The notes below the pieces were generated by a model, which saw nothing but the letters and a program-made list of their open reading frames with translations, searched no databases and had not been told where the DNA came from. Source: an uncultured Alphaproteobacteria bacterium (lineage in GTDB: Bacteria > Pseudomonadota > Alphaproteobacteria > Rs-D84). Taken from it: 53,468 nt of DNA. The stretch is from the NCBI GenBank assembly GCA_949878575.1, contig CATLAX010000001.1, forward strand, positions 266,752 to 320,219, given 5' to 3'. The first letter of the stretch is position 1, and each line of letters begins with the position of its first letter. The position numbers were made by a program, and so were the translations under genes. Positions 8,707 to 18,038 of this stretch are shown one piece after another.

Positions 8707-10860
8707 ATGAACTCAAGAGTTTTTGTTCTGTTGCTGTGCATGTCGCCGGTTGTCGCATTTGCAGCGGCGCGCGATGATGGCGCCCGTGTCGGCGTACGGC
8801 GCATGTCAATGGCCGGTGCGCATTCGCCAAACATAACTGCAAATCTGGGTGCGACGGCAAAGCCGACCGCATCTGTGACAATGACGACAAATCCCGGGGG
8901 GGCAACGCCGCCCGTAACGCAGCCCGATACCCCTGCAGCGCCGACGCCGGATACGCCGGCCGATAACAAGAACAAAAGCAGTAACGAATGCCGTGATGCG
9001 TATCGTGTGTGCATGGATGAATTTTGTCTGCTGGACGAGTCTGAGGGTTATCGCTGCGCCTGTTCGGCAAATATAAATCAGTCAAAAACTTTGATACAGG
9101 AAATACAACAGATTCAGGCTGATGCAGACAAGCTGTATACGGAAGGGGTTGAACGTGAACAGCTGGGGGCAAAGGCGCGTCTTGTATTTGGCGAGAGCGA
9201 GGCCGCCAAGAAAAGTTCGCGCGCGTCCGGTTTAAGTTTTAGCGAATGGTTGAAATCCGGCACCGGGGCGGAAGAGGGATTGTCCGCCGATGCGGATATA
9301 GGCGACGGGCTGTACGCCATGGCGGCGGAATTTTGTGCAGACCAGCTGGAATCGTGCGGAACAAAGGCTGAGATGGAAGAAATGCTGTACGCCCGCCAGA
9401 TTGTTCAGGACTGCAAGTCTTTTGACGCTTATCTGGCCGATCAGAAATTGAACGCACAGGCGAACAAGCGCACGGCCGAGGCCGCTGTCCGCAAAGCGCG
9501 CCTGGAAATGCTGGATACGACAAACAAGTACAACCGCGGTGAATGTTTGCTGGCTTATAAATCATGTATTGCCGACAAGGGCGGATGCGGCGCCAACTTT
9601 GAAAACTGTCTGGATGCCGACCTGTTGGGGCGGCGTGCAAATGCGTGCGAAAATGTCCTGGATCAATGCATGGCGGTAAGAAGTTATGTCTTGCAGGACT
9701 GGGAGGCGGAATCGCAGAGCATTCTGGTAGAGGCCGCGAAATACGCCGACAAAAACGCCCGTCTGACATGTTTGGCAAAAATACAGACCTGTTTGGAAGA
9801 CGGGTGTTCAACCGGCACCAATTCCGCCTGTTTGACGGATGTTAATGTCGCCGCCGGCGTTTGCCCGATTATTGACGAATGCAACCAGATGATTCCGGGG
9901 ATAAAGTCTGTTGTGAATGATAAACTGGGGTTCTTGCGTACACAGTTTTGTCAGAATGACGTGGACAAATGTCTGCGTGACAAATGTGGCCAGAATTTTA
10001 CTGCACCGGAATGTGTCGGTAAAAAAACGTCTGAGATAGCGGCGCTGTGTCCGCAGTCCATGTTCCCGTCGTGCAAAAATGAAACGCAGTTCAACATCAT
10101 TCTGCAGGCGACGCTGCTGGAAATGGATTATCAGATGCTGCAGGGCTGTTTGAATTATTTTGGCGAGCAACTGGGCAAGGTTTGCGGCACGGACATGTCG
10201 TGCCTGCCGTCGGACGACACGGTTCAGGCGTTGCAGGAAATTCCGGATACCGAAGAGGGTCTGGCCGCGCTGCGTGTACAGGTGCGCGACAATTCAAAGA
10301 ATGCGGTGAACGAATTCTTTAAACAGTTTGAAAAAGATATGACGGTTGCCGCGTGCGCCGATGCAAAAAAACCGAAAGGACGCAATTCGCTGGGACAAAG
10401 CGTGTTTAACAGTGCAAAGCTGATTGCGGAGGTCGGCGCCGAAAATCGTGCGATGCGCGAACTGGAAAGCAAGATTGCGGAATTGTCGCGCAAGCAGGAT
10501 TTGAAAAAGGCTGAGGAAAACTGTTTAAACACGTACAAGGTTGAAACACCGGACAAATCCGACAAGAATTACAGCTATATCCGCAGTGTGTCGTTTGAAC
10601 CTGATTTGCGTAATTGTCACGTATGCCGCATGCAGCAGGTTTGCGAAACCGGCGGCGAATCAAAGGGCGCAGCCGCGATGAAAGGGGCCGCCGGCATGAC
10701 AACCGCCGGGGCGGCGGCCGGTACGATGGTGACGCCGGGCTGGGGTACCGCAATCGGCGGCGCGGTCGGCTTGGTCGGTGGTGCCTTGATGGGCGCGCTT
10801 GGCGGCGGCCAAAAGGATTTCTGCCAGGAACTGGAATCTTGTGAAGATATTAATATGTAG
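8707..10860 (+). CDS. secreted Cys-rich protein (CMD-FC family, member 2)
   Basis: 717 aa. Signal peptide (MNSRVFVLLLCMSPVVAFAA), a Pro/Thr/Ala linker to about residue 90, then the signature at 95-119 (CRDAYRVCMDEFC, later CACS). Long helical segments alternate with Cys clusters, including CLLAYKSC, GGCGANFENC, CLRDKCGQNF and CHVC. A glycine/alanine-rich zipper near 660-700 precedes the final CQELESCEDINM. I count 36 Cys in the mature chain, in the same order and grouping as the gene 8 bases downstream. The ribosome site is GGGTGG. Function unknown; a structural or surface role in an oxidising compartment is inferred. Confidence 0.82.
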   Translation: MNSRVFVLLLCMSPVVAFAAARDDGARVGVRRMSMAGAHSPNITANLGATAKPTASVTMTTNPGGATPPVTQPDTPAAPTPDTPADNKNKSSNECRDAYRVCMDEFCLLDESEGYRCACSANINQSKTLIQEIQQIQADADKLYTEGVEREQLGAKARLVFGESEAAKKSSRASGLSFSEWLKSGTGAEEGLSADADIGDGLYAMAAEFCADQLESCGTKAEMEEMLYARQIVQDCKSFDAYLADQKLNAQANKRTAEAAVRKARLEMLDTTNKYNRGECLLAYKSCIADKGGCGANFENCLDADLLGRRANACENVLDQCMAVRSYVLQDWEAESQSILVEAAKYADKNARLTCLAKIQTCLEDGCSTGTNSACLTDVNVAAGVCPIIDECNQMIPGIKSVVNDKLGFLRTQFCQNDVDKCLRDKCGQNFTAPECVGKKTSEIAALCPQSMFPSCKNETQFNIILQATLLEMDYQMLQGCLNYFGEQLGKVCGTDMSCLPSDDTVQALQEIPDTEEGLAALRVQVRDNSKNAVNEFFKQFEKDMTVAACADAKKPKGRNSLGQSVFNSAKLIAEVGAENRAMRELESKIAELSRKQDLKKAEENCLNTYKVETPDKSDKNYSYIRSVSFEPDLRNCHVCRMQQVCETGGESKGAAAMKGAAGMTTAGAAAGTMVTPGWGTAIGGAVGLVGGALMGALGGGQKDFCQELESCEDINM

Positions 10861-10868
10861 GATTAAAG

Positions 10869-13337
10869 ATGGTAAAAAATATACGCATGATTTTTTTAGG
10901 GGCGGCCATGGTTGCGGCCGGCGTCGCGCCTGATGCATATGCCGCGGTAAAAAAAACATCCGGTGCGAAGCAGGCCGCCATCCAAAAGGGCACCAGTGTG
11001 CGCACCCGTGTTGAACCCAACGGGTTGTATAACCAGGAATGCTATGATGCGTATTACGGATGTATGGACCAGTTTTGTATTCCGGATAACGCCAATGGCG
11101 GCAGTTGTACATGCAGTGACGACAGTGAAAAGTATGAGGCAGAGTTCGCCGAAATTCAAGAAATTTTGGAAGAGGCCGCCCGCGTTTCAACCGTAGAGGT
11201 TGAAAAGGTCAAAGCCGGTGCCCAGGCGGATATAATATTTACGGGAACGCGCGAATATGATGAAAACGGCAACTTGAAAAAGGTTGATGAAATAACCGCC
11301 GGCACCGCCAAGGAACAGTCGCGTAAAAAACTGATGGCGATGTTTGAAACAAACCTGTATGACGATGAAGAGGACGGTGAAGAATCACTGGCCGATATTG
11401 CGGGGAAAAAGGGCGCGGCGCTGCATGCGGCGGCAGAACAGATTTGCCGTGAACAGATTCCGGAATCATGTGACAAAGATTTGCCCTTCCTGCGCCAGGT
11501 TTATGCACGCCAGATAGTATCGGATTGTACGGCGTTCAAAAACAGTCTGGCCTCAAAGCGCCAGGCGGCCGAACTGGAACTGGCCAATGCCCAGGCTGAT
11601 GTCCGCACCGCGTTAAAGGAAAGTTTTGATGCGGCCAACAAGTATGATCTGGGTACTTGCATGGTTGAATTTAAAAAGTGCATGCAGACAGATGACGCCT
11701 GCGGCAAGGACTGGACAAACTGCGTGTTTACAATCGCGTCCGAAAACATGCAGAACAACAAGGCGCAAAGCACCGCCAACACAACGGTTAAAACGGTAAA
11801 CACTTATGACATTACCGCATCAACGATGGAGATTCTTAGCTCAAAACGCGTTATCTGTGAAAAAGTTTTGAATCAGTGCGTCGCGGTGCGCGATATGGTA
11901 TGGCCCGCATTCCTGCGCGAGGCGGCCCCGACCATCCGCGTGGCAGAGCAGGGCGCGGAATCCAAATTCCGCCAGTCGTGTCTGACAAATATTTCAAACT
12001 GTATACAAAAGGCGTGCAAGGACGACATCGTTGGCAAAGGCGTGGACACCATGGACGCCTGTTTGTCACGGCCCGAAATGGCGCGCAGTTTTTGTAAGGT
12101 GGAAATAGACCCGTGTGAACGCATGGAACCGCTGATTTGGGGATATGTTACGGACAAGCTGGCCGCGATGCGTGTTGACGCCTGCACGCAGGAGGTAAAG
12201 GATTGCTTTACCGATGATACGCGTTGCGGGGCGGATTTTTCCAACTGTATAGGTATGGATTACGATTATATTCATGATATTTGCCCGCTTGACAAGCTGG
12301 TTGTGTGCAAGGCCAACAATCCCAACTTTTCCATGGATGATTTGGATTCCATGCTGATGGGGCTGTATCTGAACATAGACAATCAGGCGCTTAGCCATTG
12401 CCAGGAACTGGTGGATAATAAAATGGCCGAAATTTGCGGCAGTACGACCGACTGCAACAAATTTGCGGCGGATGAAACAATGGGTACGGGCAGTCTGCGT
12501 TCGCAAAAGGACGGCACAACATACCGTGTTACCGGAATGATTTCTTTTGGCAGCGTAAAGATGGGCGACGCAACCGGCCGCACTGTTGACAAGGGCGACG
12601 GTACTACGATGAAACTGGGGCCCGGTGAAATCGGGGTGGAAGAATATCTGGCCCAGGTACGCAGCCGCAATGCCTCTGTTGAAAATGCCGCCGGGATTAT
12701 ATCGTCTATTGAAGAAGAATTGAACAATGTCGCCGGCAATATCAACCGCACCATTGAAATGATAGAACAGGATCCGGAAATTCAATATTGCATAAACGGC
12801 CGTGATTTAACTCAGATTACCGGCAAATCCGAGAAAACATCAGGACGTTTTCCGAATTTGCTGACACAGGTAAAAATGCAGATTGCAATTGCCGCACTGC
12901 GCCAGGCCCAGGACAACTATAACAAGAAATTTACAGAAGAAGTGGCCAAGGCAACCCAGAACGCCTCGGCGGATTTGGCGGAATACATGTGCCACAAGGT
13001 TGCGGAAAACGGCGGCACAATATACGGCAGCGCCCAGGTTGACACACCGCTTGCGCCGACGTATGCAATCAGCTATGATGTTGGGGCGGGTTTGACCACA
13101 GAGGATTTGACCAAAGGCGGCAAAGGCACGTTTACCTTTAATTCCGGCAAGGATAACGGCAGCGGCATGACCAAAGACGTTACATCCATATTCAGCCGTG
13201 ATACGCGTACATGTCATGTATGCACAACGGTCAGCACGTCCAGCTGTACGGTAAAGGGCGGCAACTGGTTCCGTAAAAAGAATACAAGCTGCGATGTAAA
13301 GACCGACGGACCAAACTGCGAAGACATACAAATGTAA
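10869..13337 (+). CDS. secreted Cys-rich protein (CMD-FC family, member 3)
   Basis: 822 aa. The N-terminus has a hydrophobic export signal (residues about 5-25, ending PDAYAA). The signature is at 58-82 (CYDAYYGCMDQFC, then CTCS). It is a tandem paralogue of the preceding gene: both share ARQIV-x-DC, a C-x4-[YF]-x2-C followed by CG-x2-[FW]-x2-C block, E-x-VL-x-QC-x-AVR, RN/RT-C-HVC, and the ending CED-I-x-M. By my count both have 36 mature Cys in matching order. It differs by insertions in 300-330 and 500-540 and lacks the C-terminal glycine zipper. AGGA precedes the start. Same operon as member 2; function unknown. Confidence 0.82.
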   Translation: MVKNIRMIFLGAAMVAAGVAPDAYAAVKKTSGAKQAAIQKGTSVRTRVEPNGLYNQECYDAYYGCMDQFCIPDNANGGSCTCSDDSEKYEAEFAEIQEILEEAARVSTVEVEKVKAGAQADIIFTGTREYDENGNLKKVDEITAGTAKEQSRKKLMAMFETNLYDDEEDGEESLADIAGKKGAALHAAAEQICREQIPESCDKDLPFLRQVYARQIVSDCTAFKNSLASKRQAAELELANAQADVRTALKESFDAANKYDLGTCMVEFKKCMQTDDACGKDWTNCVFTIASENMQNNKAQSTANTTVKTVNTYDITASTMEILSSKRVICEKVLNQCVAVRDMVWPAFLREAAPTIRVAEQGAESKFRQSCLTNISNCIQKACKDDIVGKGVDTMDACLSRPEMARSFCKVEIDPCERMEPLIWGYVTDKLAAMRVDACTQEVKDCFTDDTRCGADFSNCIGMDYDYIHDICPLDKLVVCKANNPNFSMDDLDSMLMGLYLNIDNQALSHCQELVDNKMAEICGSTTDCNKFAADETMGTGSLRSQKDGTTYRVTGMISFGSVKMGDATGRTVDKGDGTTMKLGPGEIGVEEYLAQVRSRNASVENAAGIISSIEEELNNVAGNINRTIEMIEQDPEIQYCINGRDLTQITGKSEKTSGRFPNLLTQVKMQIAIAALRQAQDNYNKKFTEEVAKATQNASADLAEYMCHKVAENGGTIYGSAQVDTPLAPTYAISYDVGAGLTTEDLTKGGKGTFTFNSGKDNGSGMTKDVTSIFSRDTRTCHVCTTVSTSSCTVKGGNWFRKKNTSCDVKTDGPNCEDIQM

Positions 13338-13343
13338 ATCAAA

Positions 13344-13370
13344 TCCGCCCCGGATGCATGCCGCGGCGGA
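13344..13370 (+). other. GC-rich hairpin between the Cys-rich operon and mscS
   Basis: TCCGCC (13344-13349) and GGCGGA (13365-13370) can pair around a 15-base loop. There is no T run after it, so it may be an RNA-stabilising or processing hairpin and not a terminator. Confidence 0.35.
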
Positions 13371-13397
13371 TAAACAAGTAAAAAGGATAGGAAAAAA

Positions 13398-14246
13398 ATG
13401 ACACCTGATGCGGCGGCAACTCCATTAAGTTCAATAAACTTGCATGACATATTACAACAACTGATTCAGGGTGCGGTTCGTTTTAGTTTTCGTTTAATGA
13501 CGGCGGTGGCCATATTGTCCGTTGGACTGTGGCTGTCGGCACGGTTGACGAAAATAGTAAGACGCGGAATGGAACGCCGCAAACTGGAACCGTCGCTGCA
13601 ATCATTTTTGACATCGTTTGTCAGCATAATTTCAAAAATATTTGTGTTCGTTGTCGTTTTGACGACCGTTGGCGTTCAAATGACGGCGATTACCGCGGCG
13701 CTGGGTGCGGCGGCATTGGCTGTTGGTATGGCGTTGTCCGGCACAATGCAAAATGTTGCGGGCGGACTGGTCATATTGTTTTTCAAACCGTTTAAGGTCG
13801 GGGACAGTATTGCCACCGCCAGTGGCCAAGAAGGCGTTGTGAAAAAGATAATGATTTTTACAACAGAGCTGCACACCTTTGACAACGAGACGGTATTTTT
13901 GCCTAATGGGGCCCTGGCGAACGGGGAAATAACAAATTTGTCACGCGGCGTGGTGCGTCGTGTGGACTTGCCTGTTGGAATATCTTATGGTGATAATGTT
14001 GATGCTGCACGCCGTGTCATCATGGATATTCTAGAAAAGGACAAGCGTGTAAAGCAGAACACTCCACCCATGATTTTGGTATCCAGCCTGGCGGACAGTT
14101 CCGTGGTACTGACAGTGCGGTTTTGGACAACATGGTCTGATTTGGTTGCTGTAAAATCTGATATTTTGGAGCAGATTTATGAAACACTGCCGAAAAAGAA
14201 GATTAATTTCCCGTTCCCGCAACTGGATGTTCACGTTAAAAAATAA
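13398..14246 (+). CDS. mscS: small-conductance mechanosensitive channel, MscS family
   Basis: Inner-membrane channel that opens on membrane tension and releases solutes during osmotic down-shock. 282 aa, close to E. coli MscS (286). Three membrane helices at about 30-50, 71-90 and 95-127. The pore-lining TM3 is rich in Gly and Ala (ALGAAALAVGMALSGTMQNVAGGLVIL). It is followed by FFKPFKVGD (129-136), the hallmark of the beta domain, and FLPNGALANGEITN. AAGGATAGG precedes the start. It lies 60 bases after the Cys-rich operon and may be partly co-transcribed with it; a strong terminator follows. Confidence 0.93.
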   Translation: MTPDAAATPLSSINLHDILQQLIQGAVRFSFRLMTAVAILSVGLWLSARLTKIVRRGMERRKLEPSLQSFLTSFVSIISKIFVFVVVLTTVGVQMTAITAALGAAALAVGMALSGTMQNVAGGLVILFFKPFKVGDSIATASGQEGVVKKIMIFTTELHTFDNETVFLPNGALANGEITNLSRGVVRRVDLPVGISYGDNVDAARRVIMDILEKDKRVKQNTPPMILVSSLADSSVVLTVRFWTTWSDLVAVKSDILEQIYETLPKKKINFPFPQLDVHVKK

Positions 14247-14262
14247 TCATGCATGGCATGTG

Positions 14263-14287
14263 CGCGCCCACCGGGCGCGTTTTTTTA
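14263..14287 (+). terminator. Rho-independent terminator after mscS
   Basis: CGCGCCC (14263-14269) and GGGCGCG (14273-14279), loop ACC, followed by a run of seven T. Confidence 0.92.
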
Positions 14288-14317
14288 TTTATTCCTAGAC
14301 ATTTATAAAAAAATTTA

Positions 14318-14326
14318 TGCTATGAT
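14318..14326 (+). promoter_or_regulatory. extended -10 promoter for the OB-fold protein
   Basis: TGCTATGAT (14318-14326) is an extended -10 (TGn TATGAT). A TAGACA-like -35 is 19 bases upstream. It starts the gene at 14363. Confidence 0.5.
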
Positions 14327-14362
14327 ACAGCTGTACGTATAAACATAACAAGGAGTGATCTG

Positions 14363-14734
14363 ATGAAAAAAGCAGCAATGTTTTCAGTTTTTGGCATGAT
14401 TTTGGCGACGGCGGCGAACGCCGGATTCCAGCCTGCGGCGGAAACCGTGGCGGTAAAGGGCGGTTTTGTCGGCAATGAAAACATCGTGACAGTTATGCAG
14501 GTAAAAGAAATGCGTGACGACACGGATGTTATTTTAAAGGGTAAAATCGTGGGTCAGTTAAAGGGTGACAAATACACGTTTGAAGATTCCACCGGCAGCA
14601 TAACCGTTGAAATAGACGACGATGACTGGCGCGGTCAGACGGTAACGCCGTCCGATACGGTCAAGATTTACGGCGAGGTTGACCGGGGGCTAACCAAAAC
14701 GGAAATAGACGTTGACACGATACAAAAATTGTAA
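14363..14734 (+). CDS. periplasmic OB-fold (BOF) protein, YgiW/YdeI type
   Basis: 123 aa with a signal peptide (MKKAAMFSVFGMILATAANA). The mature chain follows the YgiW/YdeI bacterial OB-fold pattern: GGFVGNENIVTVMQVKEMRDDTDVILKGKIVG, KYTFEDSTGSITVEIDDDDW and VKIYGEVDRG. In enterobacteria relatives are periplasmic and linked to stress tolerance; the exact role here is not shown. AAGGAG precedes the start. It has its own extended -10 promoter and a strong terminator, so it is probably monocistronic. Confidence 0.85.
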   Translation: MKKAAMFSVFGMILATAANAGFQPAAETVAVKGGFVGNENIVTVMQVKEMRDDTDVILKGKIVGQLKGDKYTFEDSTGSITVEIDDDDWRGQTVTPSDTVKIYGEVDRGLTKTEIDVDTIQKL

Positions 14735-14742
14735 AAAACATA

Positions 14743-14772
14743 AAAAATCGCCCCACCGGGGCGATTTTTAAT
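14743..14772. terminator. strong bidirectional Rho-independent terminator
   Basis: A 12-bp stem, AAAAATCGCCCC and GGGGCGATTTTT, with loop ACC. It ends the plus-strand OB-fold gene. Read on the minus strand it can also end the 14892-20506 operon, about 120 bases after its last stop. Bases 14773-14891 are AT-rich and hold nothing else visible. Confidence 0.9.
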
Positions 14773-14891
14773 TTATTAATTATATTTGTTATTGTATGTC
14801 TTGTAAATAATTGTTATATAAGGTTATGTTTACAGCTGTGATTGACTGAGTAATTTTTGTTAGTTTCTGTGAATGTGAAATGAGATTTTAG

Positions 14892-17800
14892 TTATTCGTC
14901 CCACAAGGCTTTATACCTGCATCCGAAATTAGTTGTGCTGCTGCCTGCCTGTCGTTGTGCCGGGTCACTGGAAATGTCTTGCGTAAGACTTAATTCTTCT
15001 TGTATCTCCTTACAACGCTTGCCGGCCATTTCTCTCTTAGTTTTATGTTGTGGAATATTGGCACTCCAGTTATCATTTGGTAAATCTAAATCATCAAAAA
15101 ATATTTCGTATGTTATACCCAATGTACCGCGTCCTGGGGGAGAATAACTGTGTATGTCTATTGTTATATCGTGGTATTTTTGTTGTGCAAGATTTTGTAT
15201 ATTGCGAATGTTGTTTGCATCATTGTTTGATATATTATGACCATACTGTTCTGAAACATATTTTACTAGTTCTGTTGGAACGCTGGATATTGTACTTAAA
15301 TCGTCTATTCTATTTTGATTTTTTGTATCAGACTTTAGCTTATACGAATATTCGCATCCTATTGTGCGGTTGTTTTGTTCTGCTAAACGGCTAAATGCGA
15401 CACCTTTTTCATAATTTTTAAACTCGTTATTATCAAATTTACACGCTTCAGCTGCTGATGCAGGTTGTTCCACAAACTGTGCGTTCTGTATTGTAAATTC
15501 CGGACAGGAATATACCCCGCCAATATTTTTCCCGACCGCTGTTTTACCCGGGGCATCCTTGTAAAATATGCAATATGCATTTTTCATATATCCGTTGCCA
15601 CCACCAAATATGTTATAATATTTAGAACTTGTTATAAAGTATCCCCTTACACCGTTGTTGTTATATCTGTTGCATAGGTTCGCTAGTTTTTTAAGTTGTT
15701 CTGGATTTTCTGCCTCGCTGTCATTTCCGTCAGATGCGGATGATAGTGTTGTATCTGTTAGTGTTGATTGCGATAGCTGGGGCAGAGACACATTGGTGGT
15801 GGCGCCGGAACCGTCGCAGTTTAGTTTATCTACCATAATGGTTACTTTGCGACATTTCGGTGTATTGCCATCGGAGACGCAATCTGTGGCCCCTACACCT
15901 TCAGATTTAAGCTGTTTTGTGGCTATTTCATTTGTGCTTAGATACTCTTTTACTGCTTTTGCACGTTGTTCAGATAAAGGTTGGTTTATTTTTGGTCCAC
16001 CTGTTTTGTCTGTATGCCCTGTTATTTTAATACAATGCGGGGCATTTGGATTCTGGGCAAACCATGCATTAAAGCTCGTTATAAAATCCTTTAAAGCTGT
16101 TTGGGCCTCTTGCTTTAAATTAGACTTGCCGGTATCAAACAAACTGGCCGCTGGCAGTGTGATGGTTAGTTCTTCCTCTGTAACCTTTTTTGTGCAGATA
16201 TTGTTTTGCCAAACATGTGTCCGTGTGTCACAGCTGCATGTGGGGACATCCGGATTGCCATTGTGACATGTGCAGTTTCCGTCTGTATCAACATGTACTT
16301 TCTCTGCATGTTCTGGGGAAATTTCGCATTGTGCATTGGTAGTTATTTTCACACAAGGCGTGCCGGAATACCCCTGGCGGCAGACGCACTGGTCGCCTTC
16401 AGCGTTGGGTTCTTGGTTATCGCCGCATGCTACGCATATGTTTTCAGACCAATATGCCGCATTGCCAGTGCATTTGCAGTTCGGGTATGTTCCCGTTGCA
16501 TTTGACGGACATTTTGTTGGTTCCGGGGATGGTGGGATTTGTTTAACCTCTTGTTCCAGTTTTAACAACGGTTGTTTCAATCCCTCGTATTTCTTGTTAA
16601 TTTCATCAACTTTGTTCTTGTTTTTTTCACCACTGTTAATGGCCAGGTTGCCAATCATGCCGCCGATGGCGCCGGCGGCGGCCGTTATTGCGCCTGTTTT
16701 TACCTTTGACGCGGTATCGGCCTTTTGTTTGGCCCATTCTTCGGCATCCTTGCTGGTTTCATCCGTCAGCGCCCGCGACAGGGATGTGTATGCGCCGCTT
16801 TGCCGGCCCAGTCCCACATTGTCATACAGGCCCGTGTCCGCCGCGTCTATTATAACCTCTGATTCAATGCCGGGCTGTTTGCCCAGGGCCTCTTTGCGTA
16901 TCTTTAAATCCGCCGCCAGGGCCCTGTATTCATTCACGTCGGCAAACAAATCATTTCCGCCCGGCAGGTCTATGTTGGTTTCGCCGCCTTTTATATTCCG
17001 GCCCCGGCCGTAATCACATACGAATGTTGCCAGATATGCCTTCATGTCTTCTTCGGCGGCACTGTCCGCCTTTTGTTCCGCCAGACCGGATGCCAGATTC
17101 ATGGCACCTATGCCTGTGGCACCGATGGCCGCCCCCCCCAACAGTTTATTGGCGGTGGATTGTTCCTTGTCCTTCATTTTCTGGGCGTTGTCTTTTAAAT
17201 CCGCAACCTTTTGTTTGGAATCCGCCTCTGATAATTCGGCTTGTTCGCATGTTTGCGCATCGTCGGATACATGCCAGCCATATTCGCATTCTGTTATTTG
17301 GCACTTGCCTTTCTTTAATTCCCCGGCGGTTGCCTTTTGATGCATTTCTTTGGCTTTGTCTGTACAGTCGCCTTCGGATTGTTCGCAGCCGTCTTTTGTA
17401 GCGTTAACAATCCATCCCTTTATACATTTGGCTATAACGCATTTTCCGGCTTTGGGTTCGCCATTTTCTTCCTTGTCTTCCTTGCCTTCCTTAAACCCGG
17501 TTTGCTTGGTATCCAGCTTTGTTTTTTCCACCAAAGAACTAGTAGAATCCGTGCATTTTCCCGCAGGACATTGGACTTTATTTTTTAAGTCTTGATCGGC
17601 CTTGTCACTGCACGGTTCGGCGCCTTTAAAAATACCGGATACAAAGTTTGATGTTGCGTTCCATGCATTTGTCACGCCTTTGCCAACGGCTTTTGCACCC
17701 TTAGAGATACCGTCACCTGCCTTTTGGAATATGTTTTTACCAGATTTTTCCGATTGTTGGGTGGGCTGTTCTTGGGATGGATTTGTTTTCGGAGTGGGCC

Positions 17801-17981
17801 TGGTGGCGCTAATAACGGGGGCCTGTTGCATGGAGAGTTGTGAAGGAGAATTGTATGAGAAAACCTCTATTGCAGGGTCTATGGCTGGATTTAGATGTCT
17901 TTCTTCAACTACTGGCAGCCCCACAGCCAACACCGGCAGGGTAAAAAATACGGTAAAAATTGCAGCTATTATTTTTTTCAT
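14892..17981 (-). CDS. large secreted OmpA-domain protein with EGF-like Cys modules
   Basis: 1029 aa from the ATG at 17981 (AGAAG six bases upstream). Signal peptide (MKKIIAAIFTVFFTLPVLA). N-terminal region with Cys pairs (CPAGKC, CVIAKC, CQITEC), a Lys/Glu-rich helical middle and two Gly/Ala-rich patches (GAAIGATGIGAMNLASGL, AAAGAIGGMIGNLAI). Then EGF-like modules (CPSNATGTYPNCKC, CVCRQGYSGTPCV, CTCHNG). Next comes an OmpA-type peptidoglycan-binding domain: FDTGKSNLKQEA, ITGHTDKTG and LSEQRAKAV, retaining the Asp and Arg that contact diaminopimelate. A unique C-terminal 300 residues follow. It probably tethers Cys-rich surface material to the cell wall (inference). Third gene of the 20506-14892 operon. 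Confidence 0.82.
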   Translation of the reverse strand: MKKIIAAIFTVFFTLPVLAVGLPVVEERHLNPAIDPAIEVFSYNSPSQLSMQQAPVISATRPTPKTNPSQEQPTQQSEKSGKNIFQKAGDGISKGAKAVGKGVTNAWNATSNFVSGIFKGAEPCSDKADQDLKNKVQCPAGKCTDSTSSLVEKTKLDTKQTGFKEGKEDKEENGEPKAGKCVIAKCIKGWIVNATKDGCEQSEGDCTDKAKEMHQKATAGELKKGKCQITECEYGWHVSDDAQTCEQAELSEADSKQKVADLKDNAQKMKDKEQSTANKLLGGAAIGATGIGAMNLASGLAEQKADSAAEEDMKAYLATFVCDYGRGRNIKGGETNIDLPGGNDLFADVNEYRALAADLKIRKEALGKQPGIESEVIIDAADTGLYDNVGLGRQSGAYTSLSRALTDETSKDAEEWAKQKADTASKVKTGAITAAAGAIGGMIGNLAINSGEKNKNKVDEINKKYEGLKQPLLKLEQEVKQIPPSPEPTKCPSNATGTYPNCKCTGNAAYWSENICVACGDNQEPNAEGDQCVCRQGYSGTPCVKITTNAQCEISPEHAEKVHVDTDGNCTCHNGNPDVPTCSCDTRTHVWQNNICTKKVTEEELTITLPAASLFDTGKSNLKQEAQTALKDFITSFNAWFAQNPNAPHCIKITGHTDKTGGPKINQPLSEQRAKAVKEYLSTNEIATKQLKSEGVGATDCVSDGNTPKCRKVTIMVDKLNCDGSGATTNVSLPQLSQSTLTDTTLSSASDGNDSEAENPEQLKKLANLCNRYNNNGVRGYFITSSKYYNIFGGGNGYMKNAYCIFYKDAPGKTAVGKNIGGVYSCPEFTIQNAQFVEQPASAAEACKFDNNEFKNYEKGVAFSRLAEQNNRTIGCEYSYKLKSDTKNQNRIDDLSTISSVPTELVKYVSEQYGHNISNNDANNIRNIQNLAQQKYHDITIDIHSYSPPGRGTLGITYEIFFDDLDLPNDNWSANIPQHKTKREMAGKRCKEIQEELSLTQDISSDPAQRQAGSSTTNFGCRYKALWDE

Positions 17982-18038
17982 CAATCTTCTATTTTTTCAT
18001 TATTCTATGTCCGGGGAAACAGCCGACAGTCCTGGTAG

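Noticed and set aside
12066..12785. Long antisense frame inside the 822-aa gene
   Set aside because: It mirrors the coding strand's codon bias, has no ribosome site, and is covered by a gene with a clear signal peptide and family homology.
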